A stretch of DNA of 64,000 bases from Deltaproteobacteria bacterium (GTDB lineage: Bacteria; Myxococcota_A; UBA9160; UBA6930): the NCBI GenBank assembly GCA_029261795.1, contig JAJDAP010000107.1, forward strand, positions 1 to 64,000. Direction: 5' to 3'. The position numbers were made by a program, and so were the translations under genes. Position 1 is the first letter of the stretch; the number at the start of each line of letters is the position of its first letter. Below are positions 45,489 to 54,568 of this stretch, in pieces. Under the pieces are notes generated by a model. It saw only the letters and a program-made list of their open reading frames with translations, ran no database searches and was not told where the DNA came from.

Positions 45489-46631
45489 CGAGAGTTTGAC
45501 GTTCTCGGGTTCCACCGACAGCACCTCCACACCACGAGGCACCGAAACCTGTTCCGGTCCGACGGCGAAGGTGCGTCGGCCGAGTTCCGCGAGAACCGCG
45601 TTGATCTGTACACCGACGTCGTCCTCGCCTAGCAAGACGAGGTCGCGACGCGGTGCACTGAGAACGACGGTGACATGAGAGGGCTCGACGCCCTCGAGCA
45701 CCCACTGTGCGGGAAGATCGACGACGTTCACGTTGATGTCACGCTCCACTTCGACCGGGCTCGCGCCAGGCACGGCCAGGACCCAGAAGAGGGTGGCTGC
45801 GAGGCCGGCGGCACCCGCCTCGCGCCAACGCCCGAGGACCCGGCGCCAGCTCGAGCGCTCGTCTCCCGCACCCGAGGACTCGAACAGGAAGTCGCGCAGC
45901 ACTGCCGACGCCAGCTCGGGTCGTTCGAGGGTGCGCAGCAGCCCGGCCTGCGCAACCGACACCGTGCCCCTCTCTTCAGACACGACGAGACAAAGTGCAT
46001 CGGTGCGCTCGGACAGTCCTAGCGCGGCTGCGTGTCGGGTACCGCGCTGACCGAGCTGGTCGTGGTCAGTCGAGAGCGGCAGATGCACGGCGAACCGAGC
46101 GATCCGATCGCCCTCCATCACGATCGCGCCATCGTGGCCTGGCGAACTCGGATCGAACAGGCTCAGTAACAAGGGCTCGCTGAGCCTGGCCTCGAGCGCG
46201 ATTCCGCCATCCAGATGTCTGTCGAGTGAGTCTTCGCCGGGGAAGACCACGAGAGCGCCGTGGTGGTCGTGAGCCAGCCGTGCAACCGCCCGGACGAGAT
46301 GGTCCAAGGCGTCGGTCGCGTTGCGTTGCGGTTGGGAGCGGCCGACTCGGGCGAGCTGCTCAAAGAATCGGCGGATGTCCTCCTGGAAGACGACGACCAC
46401 GACGATGACCGACGTCGCGAAGAAGGCCTGCAGGATCCACGAGGTCAGTTGCAGGTCGAACTGGTTCGCGACCAGGTAGATGGCGCCCAGGATCGCGAGG
46501 CCGGCCAGGGCCGCTCGTGCGCGGGTGGCCTGGAGCCAAATGATCGTGAGCCAGATCAGGCCCGCGACCAGGCCGATATCGATCAGGTCGACGACGCGAA
46601 CCGATCGAAGCGCTTCCCAGAGGGCTTCCAC
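45465..46631 (-). CDS. Diadenylate cyclase (CdaA type) fused to a YbbR domain
   Basis: A 388-residue protein. Residues 12-82 hold three membrane helices as in CdaA. Residues about 100-250 are the DisA_N cyclase domain, with DGA at 167-169 and GTRHAAALGLSE at 197-208. A fourth helix (274-290) leads to a C-terminal YbbR-like domain (295-380). In Firmicutes CdaA and its regulator CdaR (YbbR) are separate neighbours; here they are one chain. The usual RHR motif reads RHA, so activity needs testing. Product would be c-di-AMP, a regulator of K+ and osmotic balance. Last gene of the TamA-to-CorC operon. GTG start; length of the N-terminus is slightly uncertain. Confidence 0.88.
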   Translation of the reverse strand: MEALWEALRSVRVVDLIDIGLVAGLIWLTIIWLQATRARAALAGLAILGAIYLVANQFDLQLTSWILQAFFATSVIVVVVVFQEDIRRFFEQLARVGRSQPQRNATDALDHLVRAVARLAHDHHGALVVFPGEDSLDRHLDGGIALEARLSEPLLLSLFDPSSPGHDGAIVMEGDRIARFAVHLPLSTDHDQLGQRGTRHAAALGLSERTDALCLVVSEERGTVSVAQAGLLRTLERPELASAVLRDFLFESSGAGDERSSWRRVLGRWREAGAAGLAATLFWVLAVPGASPVEVERDINVNVVDLPAQWVLEGVEPSHVTVVLSAPRRDLVLLGEDDVGVQINAVLAELGRRTFAVGPEQVSVPRGVEVLSVEPENVKLSLRRGSRN

Positions 46632-46672
46632 AAGCGTCCGTCCTTCTACCCGGCGACCCGGGAGCGTGACTG

Positions 46673-48034
46673 CTACTCGGGCTCCGACTCGCTTGTCACA
46701 CCTGATGCTGTGTTGAAGCGAAGGCGTTCGACGCGGTGGCCCTTCACGGCGATGACCGCGACCCGATACTCGCCGAGCTGGATGATGTCGCCGATGCGTG
46801 CGAGACGCCCCATCCTCGCCGTGACGTGGCCGCCGATCGTCTCCTCGCCTTCGTCCTCCTCCTGCGGGATCTCGAACTTCAGCAGGTCGCAGACTTCCGG
46901 TAGCGGGAGGCGGCCGCTGACTTCGATTCCCTGCGCGGTGCGGACGATCTGAAGCGATCGTTCGTCGAATTCGTCGCCGAGCGGGCCCACGACCTCCTCG
47001 AGGGCATCTTCGCGGAAGGCGAGTCCCATTGCGGTGCCGTGTTCGTCGACGACCACCGCACAGTGCCGCTGCTTGGCTTGCAGCTCCAGGAGGAAATCGG
47101 AGAGCGACATCGTATCCGACACGAACAGGGGTTCGTGGGCGAGTGCTGCCAGGTCTGGCTCGTCGCCAGCTAGTACCGCCTCCAGGAGATCGCGCGTGTG
47201 CACGAAACCCACGATCGAATCGAGCCCGCGCTCGCAGACCGGCATCCGGCTGTGGCCCACTTCGCGAATACGGGCCAGGTTCGTTTTGACGTCGTGCTCC
47301 AGGGTGAGATAGTCCACTTCGACCCTGGGGAGCACGATGTGCCGGACCTCGAGCCGCATCGTTCGCAGGGCGTTCTCGCTGATCTCGACCGCGCGCTCGC
47401 TGATGTGACCCGCCTCGGCCGAGAGAGAGAGAATGCTGCGGATCTCCTCGGAAGTGTGGGTTCCTTCGTGCCGGGCGTCCGCCGGCAGACCCGCCAGCCG
47501 AAGAATCCAGTTGGAGAGCGCGTTGATCGCGTGGATGAACGGCCCGAACACGAAGGTAAAGCCGCGCAGGATGAGTGCGACGCGCATCGCGGTCCCTTCT
47601 GCGCGCCTTAGGGCAAACATCTTGGGAGCCTGTTCGCCCACTGTCATATGCAGGGATGTAATGACCATGAACGCGAGGCCGATCGACACGATCGGGATCC
47701 AACCTGCATCCGGCGAGACTTCGACGCCGAGGCCCGCGAGGCCTGCCAGAATCAGGACCGAGACTGCAGGTTCGCCGAGCGCGCCGAGGATCAGGCTCGC
47801 GAGCGTGATCCCGAGCTGACAGGCCGACAGATAGCGGTCGAGATGCGCAAGTAGATGCTGCACCGTGGCGGCTTGCCGACTTCCCTCCCGAGCGAGCACG
47901 TCGATGCGTGACGCACGCACCTTCACGAGTGCGAACTCGGACGCCACGAAGAAGCCGTTCAGCAGCACGAAGAAGAGCGTCGCTCCGAGTCGCCATGCGA
48001 TACCCGAGGCGCCGATCTCGTGGACTTCCATCAT
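46673..48034 (-). CDS. CorC/HlyC-family (CNNM) transporter
   Basis: A 453-residue membrane protein: N-terminal DUF21/CNNM domain with four hydrophobic segments (LGATLFFVLLNGFFVASEFALVKVR), a CBS pair, and a C-terminal CorC_HlyC domain (ETIGGHVTARMGRLARIGD). The family exports Mg2+ or Co2+ or supports membrane integrity. Start overlaps the CorA stop as ATGA, so the two are translated together. Confidence 0.94.
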   Translation of the reverse strand: MMEVHEIGASGIAWRLGATLFFVLLNGFFVASEFALVKVRASRIDVLAREGSRQAATVQHLLAHLDRYLSACQLGITLASLILGALGEPAVSVLILAGLAGLGVEVSPDAGWIPIVSIGLAFMVITSLHMTVGEQAPKMFALRRAEGTAMRVALILRGFTFVFGPFIHAINALSNWILRLAGLPADARHEGTHTSEEIRSILSLSAEAGHISERAVEISENALRTMRLEVRHIVLPRVEVDYLTLEHDVKTNLARIREVGHSRMPVCERGLDSIVGFVHTRDLLEAVLAGDEPDLAALAHEPLFVSDTMSLSDFLLELQAKQRHCAVVVDEHGTAMGLAFREDALEEVVGPLGDEFDERSLQIVRTAQGIEVSGRLPLPEVCDLLKFEIPQEEDEGEETIGGHVTARMGRLARIGDIIQLGEYRVAVIAVKGHRVERLRFNTASGVTSESEPE

Positions 48035-49101
48035 TGGTCTCCAAGGCCGCGTTTGCGTCCGATCCAGCCCCGGCGTCGGAACCAGAAGATCATTCCCAGC
48101 GCGACCGAGGTCATCACCGCGAGTGCTGCTGGGTAGCCCCAGGGCCTACGCAGCTCGGGCATCGTCTCGAAGTTCATTCCATAGATCCCGGCGATGAAGG
48201 TGAGCGGGATGAAGATGCTCGCCATCAGCGTCAGCACCATCATGACATCGTTGGTTCGCTGTCCGACCGCGGACAGGTAGAGGTCCACCAGGTTCGTCGC
48301 GAGGTCGCGCGCCGATTCGACGATGCCCATGCCCTGCGACAGATGCTGTTCCGTGCTCCGCAGATAGACGGCGGCATCGTCGCCGATGAAAGGCTCGTGG
48401 TTCAGGTTGAGCCCGCGCAGCGCCTCGAGTTGCGGTTGCCCGACGCGCCGGATCGCCACGAGATCGCGCCGCAACCGGTGCAGCAGCTTCAGGAGGTTCG
48501 GGTCCGGGTTCTGGTTCATGGCTTCCTCGACATCGTCGAGTTGGCTGGCGATGTCCTCGGCGACCGGGAAATAACGATCGACCACGGTGTCGAGGAGGGC
48601 ATAGAACAGGTAGTCGGGACCTTGCTCGCGGATGGGTCCGATTCCCGCCCGAACTCGTTCCCGCACCGGATCGAAGAGACCGAGTTGATGGTCCTGGAAC
48701 GTGACCAGCCAGTTTCGGCCCAGGATGAAACAGACCTGGGGCGTATCGAGGGTGCCGTCGGAGCGAGCGACCGGAAGACGCGCGATCACCTTCAAGTGGT
48801 CGGCGCTCAACTCCGCATTGGCACGTTGCGGAATGTTGGTGGCGGACTCGAGCGTGAGGGCGTGCAGACCGAAGATCTCGGCGACTTCCCACAGCTTCTG
48901 CTCATTCCCGAAGCCTCGGACGTTGACCCAGGCGGTCTCGTCGGCTTCGACGTAGCGACGAAGATCGTAGGGATCGTCAATCTCCTCTTCACGCACGGCA
49001 TCGCGCGAGTAGCCGATCACCTCGATCTTCGGTTCGGGCGCATCATGGGGGATGGCGAGCGTTCCCGGTCGGGAACCGATCGGCGGGCGGCGGCGATTCA
49101 C
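48031..49101 (-). CDS. corA: CorA-type magnesium/cobalt transporter
   Basis: A 356-residue CorA with two C-terminal helices and the classical selectivity loop YGMNFE. The long cytosolic N-terminal part is helical. It imports Mg2+ down the gradient. GTG start overlaps the MscS stop as GTGA; the 3' end overlaps CorC. Distinct from the GIN-type transporter at 3283-4254. Confidence 0.95.
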   Translation of the reverse strand: MNRRRPPIGSRPGTLAIPHDAPEPKIEVIGYSRDAVREEEIDDPYDLRRYVEADETAWVNVRGFGNEQKLWEVAEIFGLHALTLESATNIPQRANAELSADHLKVIARLPVARSDGTLDTPQVCFILGRNWLVTFQDHQLGLFDPVRERVRAGIGPIREQGPDYLFYALLDTVVDRYFPVAEDIASQLDDVEEAMNQNPDPNLLKLLHRLRRDLVAIRRVGQPQLEALRGLNLNHEPFIGDDAAVYLRSTEQHLSQGMGIVESARDLATNLVDLYLSAVGQRTNDVMMVLTLMASIFIPLTFIAGIYGMNFETMPELRRPWGYPAALAVMTSVALGMIFWFRRRGWIGRKRGLGDQ

Positions 49102-51116
49102 TTGGCTTCCTCTCCGTTCGGGGGTCTGTCCATGAAGCGAACCTCGATCGGGCTCAGGGTGTCGAGGTGCACGTCGCGCTGCGGGAACGCGATGGTGATG
49201 GACGCCTCGCGGAACTGATCATGGATCTCGAAGCGGACAGCGCTCTCGAGTTTTCGGCGATCCATCTGCGTCGGGATCCGCGACCAGAAGTGCGCCTCGA
49301 AGCCGAGGGCGTTGTCTCCGAAATCCGTGAAGAGGACGACGGGTTCCGGCGTCTGCATCACCCCGGGGACCGCGTCGATGGCACTCCGGATGCGCGTCTG
49401 CACCTCATGGATCGGGGATTCGTAGGCGACGCCCACCGATACGCTCACGCGCACGTTGGCATCGTTATGCGTCCAGTTGATCACCTTCGTCTCGAGAAAG
49501 GTCGAGTTGGGCATGATGACGTGGATGTTTTCGCCGGTACGAATGCGCGTGGAGCGGAGCCCGATCCGCTCGACGTTCCCGTAAGTCTCGTCGACCTGGA
49601 CGAGGTCGCCGATCTTGATCGGCCGCTCCGCGAGCAGGATGATGCCGCTGATGAAGTTGTTCACGACGTTCTGGCTGCCGAAGCCGACGCCGATCGCGAG
49701 CGCACCGCCGACGACGGCGAATGCCGTGATCGGAATGCTGACGCTCTGTAGCGAAACGAGGAACACGACGACGAGGAGTGCGTAGAACGCAAGCTCGCCG
49801 AAGGCGTGGCTGGCGCCCTCGTCGAGTCCGAAGCGCGGCAGGACTCGCCGTTCGAGCGTCCGCGCCGAGAGGCGGGCCCCCAGGAGCCCGAAGATCATCA
49901 GCAGGATCGCCAACAGGACCTTGCCGACGGTGACGACTTGATCGCCGGCCACGCCGAGTTCGTAGTTCCAGACGCGTCTCGAGAGCCGAAGCAGTTCTAC
50001 GATGCGGTCTGCGAGCGTCGTGCTGCCGGTCATTCTCTCGAGGGTGCCGACAAGCCTTTCCTCCGCCGCGATCGCCTCGCGTAGATCGCTCTGGTTGTGA
50101 GCGAGGAGCTCGAGCCGGGCCTCGAGCGCGCGGATCCGCTTGCCCGACGACGGTTCGTCGGCCTGCGACTTCAGGCCGGCGAGTTCCTGTTCGAGGGCTC
50201 CGGAGTCGGCCTGATCGAGCCGAAGCTCGCGCCGCAGCTCCGGGAGGGTGGTGCGAACCTCGCCGAGCCAGGCGGTTGCCACCGCGCGCTCGAGAGGTGG
50301 CGACGACAGCGCCCGGAGCCGCCGTCCGACGGCGAACCGAATTCCCTCGAGACGCGCGAGTTCCGCTCCCTGCAAGGCCACGGTCTTCTGCCGGAGTGCG
50401 AGGTCTGCTCGCGCTCCAGCCAGGGCTTCACGCGCAGCAACGTCTCCGCTCTGGCCGCGGACGGCATTCCAGCGTGCTTCCGCCTCCCGCAGGGCGAGCT
50501 CCGCGCGTTCGATACTCCGTTTGAGCCCGGCCTCCCGAGCGTCGAAGTCGTGTGTGGCTCGGTCGAAATCGCTGGCAGTGATCTCGAGCCGAGCTCCTCC
50601 CGCCGCGAAGGCCAGTTCGGCGTTTCGGCTTCGCTGTTCCGCGAGCAGCTTCAACCCCCGAGCGCTCTCGAGGGCCGCGCGTCGCAAGGCGACACGTTCT
50701 TCGATGATCCGATGCCGGAGATCGCCCGCCTGGGTGGTACCGGCCTTCGTGCCGGCGGCCGCCGCGAGGGCCTCGCGGGCGAGTACCAGCCCGGCCTCCG
50801 CCTGTGCGACCTCGTTTCGAGTGCTCTCGATCTCGCCCTCGAGCCGTTCGAATTCCGCGAGCGAGATAGGACCGCTGGTGGAGCCGGTAGCTGGCAAGGC
50901 GGACATCAACTCTTCCAGCTGGACCGCGAGATCCGCGGCCCGAGCCTCCTCCGCCTCGCGTTGGGCGGCCAGCGAATCGAGTTGCTGACTGGCGACAGCC
51001 TCACCGGAGGGCGTGGGCGTTTCCGCCGCTAGCCCGGTTGGAGTCGCGGCGAACCAGAGGGCGGCCGCGCAGCCGAGAACGATCCGCCGTTGGAGCTGAG
51101 TCGTTGGATGGCGCAC
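49098..51116 (-). CDS. MscS-family channel with periplasmic coiled-coil domain
   Basis: About 672 residues: signal peptide (IVLGCAAALWFAATPTGLAAE), a long periplasmic coiled coil to about residue 350, membrane helices, and the MscS pore GVGFGSQNVVNNFISGIILLAERPIKIGD. The GTG at 51116 puts the signal peptide at the N-terminus; an ATG at 51188 would overlap TamB and add 24 basic residues. The pore region resembles that of the MscS at 17167-19635, but the two differ in helix number. It is in operon with TamB upstream and CorA downstream. Confidence 0.9.
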   Translation of the reverse strand: MRHPTTQLQRRIVLGCAAALWFAATPTGLAAETPTPSGEAVASQQLDSLAAQREAEEARAADLAVQLEELMSALPATGSTSGPISLAEFERLEGEIESTRNEVAQAEAGLVLAREALAAAAGTKAGTTQAGDLRHRIIEERVALRRAALESARGLKLLAEQRSRNAELAFAAGGARLEITASDFDRATHDFDAREAGLKRSIERAELALREAEARWNAVRGQSGDVAAREALAGARADLALRQKTVALQGAELARLEGIRFAVGRRLRALSSPPLERAVATAWLGEVRTTLPELRRELRLDQADSGALEQELAGLKSQADEPSSGKRIRALEARLELLAHNQSDLREAIAAEERLVGTLERMTGSTTLADRIVELLRLSRRVWNYELGVAGDQVVTVGKVLLAILLMIFGLLGARLSARTLERRVLPRFGLDEGASHAFGELAFYALLVVVFLVSLQSVSIPITAFAVVGGALAIGVGFGSQNVVNNFISGIILLAERPIKIGDLVQVDETYGNVERIGLRSTRIRTGENIHVIMPNSTFLETKVINWTHNDANVRVSVSVGVAYESPIHEVQTRIRSAIDAVPGVMQTPEPVVLFTDFGDNALGFEAHFWSRIPTQMDRRKLESAVRFEIHDQFREASITIAFPQRDVHLDTLSPIEVRFMDRPPNGEEAK

Positions 51117-51169
51117 CGCTCGATGATACGGGCTAAGTCGCCTTCTGCGAGCCTCCCGAAGGCGAGCGA

Positions 51170-54100
51170 TCAGTACTCGATGCTCCATACGGCGTCGGCG
51201 CCAGCCTCACCCGCCGAGGTAGCCGAACTCTCCACACGGATGTTGGGCGTCAGCTTCCACTCGACCCGCACCTCGTCATCCGCTTCCGACGCGAGGGACC
51301 GTCCATACTGCACGAACAGCTTCTCGCCCACGTAGCGCCCGATCTGAACGCGGGACGGTGTCCCGTCGTTCCCCATTTCCACCCCGGCCGTGTCGAACGG
51401 GAGATTCTCGCCGACCAGCGCGCGAAGCTTGTCTACGGCGATTGTGGCACCGGCGCCAGCGATGATTCCCTGCACCCCCGTGCTCTCCGATCGATCCAGC
51501 TCGGCGGTCGTCCGCCCCAGCACGAGCAACGCGATGACGTCGGATTGCGGAAGGATCGGGTCGCTCGAGAGCACGACCTGGGGGTTGGACAGACGCCCGG
51601 CAAGGGTGACGAGCAGGGTCACGGCTCCGACCCGCGCCGACGCGGCGACATCGAGATCGGGATCGAAGTCGGTCTGGCCACCGAATGTCAGCGTCCCCCG
51701 GTCGACCGTCAGCGTTCGACCCTGGAGTCGGTAGCTGCCGCGGACCGTCCGGAGCTTGCCGTCGTAGCGCCCCGGTTCTCCGGGCCGCTGCGAATAGCGA
51801 AGCCGGCCTTCTGCTTCGAGCTCGGCGCCTTGCCCGCGAATCCAGGTGCCCGGTGGAACGATCAGTGCAAGGTCGATATCGAGACTCGACTCGCCCGCGA
51901 GTTCCGTCTGCCGCCGAATCTCCGAGCGGGCGGACCCCATTCCCTGGATGCGGATCTCACGGAGGAGGGGATCGTCAGGCTCCGGCGGAGCGATGCGGGC
52001 GTCGCCGAGGGTGAACTCTCCGCGAAGACGCGCATGGCTCGGCGGACCCTCGATACTCGCCTGGCCCGAGAGATTGGTCTTCAAGGACGCGGCCCGCGAG
52101 AGGGCCAGCTTGTCGAGGCTGGCCTTCAGCTGGAGTTCCGAAACGGCGAGGCCGTCGAGTTCCAGCCGCCCACTCCCCCTGGCGGCGCCGGCCGGCGGCC
52201 CGGCCCGGAGCGAACGGATCTCCACTGCGCCGTTGGTCAGCTCGATCTCGGCATCGATGGGATGGAACCGTTGACCGAGAGCGGGGACGTCGAACGCCCC
52301 TCCGCGCAACGTTAGTCGCCCATCGACGCGGGGCTCGGGCGAACCGCCGCGAACCTTGATCGTGCCTTCCACCCGACCGGCGGGTTTTCGGAGGAGACCC
52401 GGCAGGAACGGCGCAAGGAGGGCCAGGTCGAGTCCGTCGGCCCGAAGATGTCCGGCAAAGGCGGGGTGATTGAGGGTCGTCGCGTCGATCGGATATGGAA
52501 TGGCCAACTCGAACCCGCCCAGTTCGATTCCGCGCTCGTGCACGCTGCCGTTGGCGCGAAGAACGATCTCATCGCCGGCGAGCAATCCCCGCAGCGCTCG
52601 GACCTCGCCCTGCGGTCCGGGAACCGCCCACGTCATGGATCCGGACACTGCCGGGGATCGGATCGGTCCACGCAGGGTGACATCGGCGGCGAGCCTCCCT
52701 TCGAGGGGTGTGGATGAGATCTGTGCCGGAACGATCGTGGCCAGGTCGAGATCCACCAGGCGAAGGCGGGCCTCTCCGAATGCGGCACCGCGGAGATCAC
52801 CTTCCCAGTGCGCGGCCGATGCACCCGAGCGCCAGTGCATCTCGCCCTCGAGATTTGGGTCGTCCAGCGTGCCCGAGATCACCAGCTGCGCGGTCAGGTT
52901 CCCTGGCCACGAGCTGCCTAACATCTCAGCCCACGGCGCGAGTACGAATTCATCGAGTTCCACCCGAACGTCGCGTAGCTGGCCGTGTGACCAGCCTCCC
53001 TCGATCGACGCAGCACCGTCTGCGCCAACGAGGTGCATTCGGCCCTGCAGCTCGGGGGCTGCGGGATCGCCATCCAGGCGGGCTTGGCCCTCGATCACGC
53101 CGGAGAGCCATGGCAGGTCGACGAGCGGTGCGAGTGTCGCCAGATCGAAGCTCGAGGTGCGGACCAGAACTCCGTGGAGTCGATTCGGGTTCATGGCGAC
53201 GGCACCGTCGAGTTGGAGTTCGCCGCCCGGGCTACGAAGGGTGAGTCCCTCGAAGTGCGCCTTTCGGTCCGGTCCGACCGACACGACAGCGGGTGCGACC
53301 TCGAAACGTCCATGTGGTCCGTCTAGCCGGGCTGCTCGAATCTGCCAACGGTCCTCGGTCGCCTCGAGCTCGAGTCTCGCCGTGGACGTTTCCGGGGAAC
53401 CGCCGATCCGGAGCGCGCGGCTCTCGGCTTCGAGCCGCCCGATCGGCGCATCGAAGGGGCCGCGGGCCACCAGGTTTGCGACCAGCCCGCCGGTGATCCA
53501 GCCGGCCGGGGTTCCACTCCAGTGGTTCAGGTTTGGAATCTCCACACGTAAGGCGAGGTTCTCGATCGCCTGGAGGTCGCCGTTTCCCTTGCCGCGCACC
53601 ACGAGTTCGCGGCCAGTGGCGTCGAGCCGGTCGACACTCCAGCGGCCCCCGGAGATTCCAAAGTCGCCGGCGATATTGGCGATCGCTGAGCCCTCCGGGG
53701 CCACGAGGCGCAGCGTCGCTTCGACCGCGGATCGGTCGAACTGCTCGAGATCGACGACGGCGCTTCCCCTTGCCTGCCCCGTCAGTCTGCTGGCGAGATC
53801 GTCCCGTTCGAATAACAACGATGGATCCAGATCGAGCACTTCGGCGTTCCACTCGATACTCGCGGTCTGGTCGCCGGCCAGCCACGCCGCAGGGTCGATC
53901 GTTCCCTCGCCTCGCACTTCCAGGCCGGATTGCATCCACCGGAAACGTGCATCGATCGATCCGCCGTCAGGCCTGCCAAGCTGGAACTCGAAGCCCTGCT
54001 GCGGATCGAGTGAGCGCAGGACGAGGTCGAGCGTCTCCGGAAGGGAACGGTCGTCCCCTGACAGGACGAAGTGCTCGACTCTTCCCTCGAGGCCGAGGGT

Positions 54101-54568
54101 GCCGGCAGTGGTTCCGAGGATTCGACCGCGATCGATCGTGCCATGTTCGATCTCGAGCGAGAACGGAGCGGCCGGGCTCGCCGCCACGTCCGGGTCCGGT
54201 GGTCCGGTGGCGCCTGCTTCGGAACTCGAGATCGTCGGTCGAACCAGGTGGACGCGTTCGATCACGAGTCTCTCCGCAGGCCAGCCTTCGAATCGTAGGC
54301 GCAACTCGGCCCGCTCGAGATGGACGGCGACTCCGTCCGACTCGACGGTCAGCTCATGCAGCACGAGGTCGGGCCATAGTGGGCCCTCGATCGAACCGAT
54401 GCGGACGGAACCGTCGAGCGCTTCTGACGCGACGCGCTCGGCCCCGCGCGTGATGCGCTCGCGCATCCATCCCTCGCGAATCCCGAAGAGTAGGGTGGCC
54501 AGGATCGCGATCGCCGCGAAGAGGACGATGACGGTGACGCGGATCCATTTCCGGATTCGCCGCGACAT
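51170..54568 (-). CDS. tamB: TamB-like translocation/AsmA-type protein
   Basis: A 1132-residue protein with one N-terminal membrane anchor (VTVIVLFAAIAILATLLFG), a very long repetitive beta-strand body, and the C-terminal DUF490/TamB domain ending in a strand rich in alternating hydrophobics. Such proteins span the periplasm and carry phospholipids to, or help assemble proteins in, the outer membrane. The ATG at 54568 overlaps the TamA stop by one base (TGATG). Confidence 0.93.
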   Translation of the reverse strand: MSRRIRKWIRVTVIVLFAAIAILATLLFGIREGWMRERITRGAERVASEALDGSVRIGSIEGPLWPDLVLHELTVESDGVAVHLERAELRLRFEGWPAERLVIERVHLVRPTISSSEAGATGPPDPDVAASPAAPFSLEIEHGTIDRGRILGTTAGTLGLEGRVEHFVLSGDDRSLPETLDLVLRSLDPQQGFEFQLGRPDGGSIDARFRWMQSGLEVRGEGTIDPAAWLAGDQTASIEWNAEVLDLDPSLLFERDDLASRLTGQARGSAVVDLEQFDRSAVEATLRLVAPEGSAIANIAGDFGISGGRWSVDRLDATGRELVVRGKGNGDLQAIENLALRVEIPNLNHWSGTPAGWITGGLVANLVARGPFDAPIGRLEAESRALRIGGSPETSTARLELEATEDRWQIRAARLDGPHGRFEVAPAVVSVGPDRKAHFEGLTLRSPGGELQLDGAVAMNPNRLHGVLVRTSSFDLATLAPLVDLPWLSGVIEGQARLDGDPAAPELQGRMHLVGADGAASIEGGWSHGQLRDVRVELDEFVLAPWAEMLGSSWPGNLTAQLVISGTLDDPNLEGEMHWRSGASAAHWEGDLRGAAFGEARLRLVDLDLATIVPAQISSTPLEGRLAADVTLRGPIRSPAVSGSMTWAVPGPQGEVRALRGLLAGDEIVLRANGSVHERGIELGGFELAIPYPIDATTLNHPAFAGHLRADGLDLALLAPFLPGLLRKPAGRVEGTIKVRGGSPEPRVDGRLTLRGGAFDVPALGQRFHPIDAEIELTNGAVEIRSLRAGPPAGAARGSGRLELDGLAVSELQLKASLDKLALSRAASLKTNLSGQASIEGPPSHARLRGEFTLGDARIAPPEPDDPLLREIRIQGMGSARSEIRRQTELAGESSLDIDLALIVPPGTWIRGQGAELEAEGRLRYSQRPGEPGRYDGKLRTVRGSYRLQGRTLTVDRGTLTFGGQTDFDPDLDVAASARVGAVTLLVTLAGRLSNPQVVLSSDPILPQSDVIALLVLGRTTAELDRSESTGVQGIIAGAGATIAVDKLRALVGENLPFDTAGVEMGNDGTPSRVQIGRYVGEKLFVQYGRSLASEADDEVRVEWKLTPNIRVESSATSAGEAGADAVWSIEY

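Noticed and set aside
46632-48044. An 859-residue frame continuous with the diadenylate cyclase
   Set aside because: The part above 46631 is an out-of-frame read of the CorC gene and has no family features; the cyclase starts at 46631.
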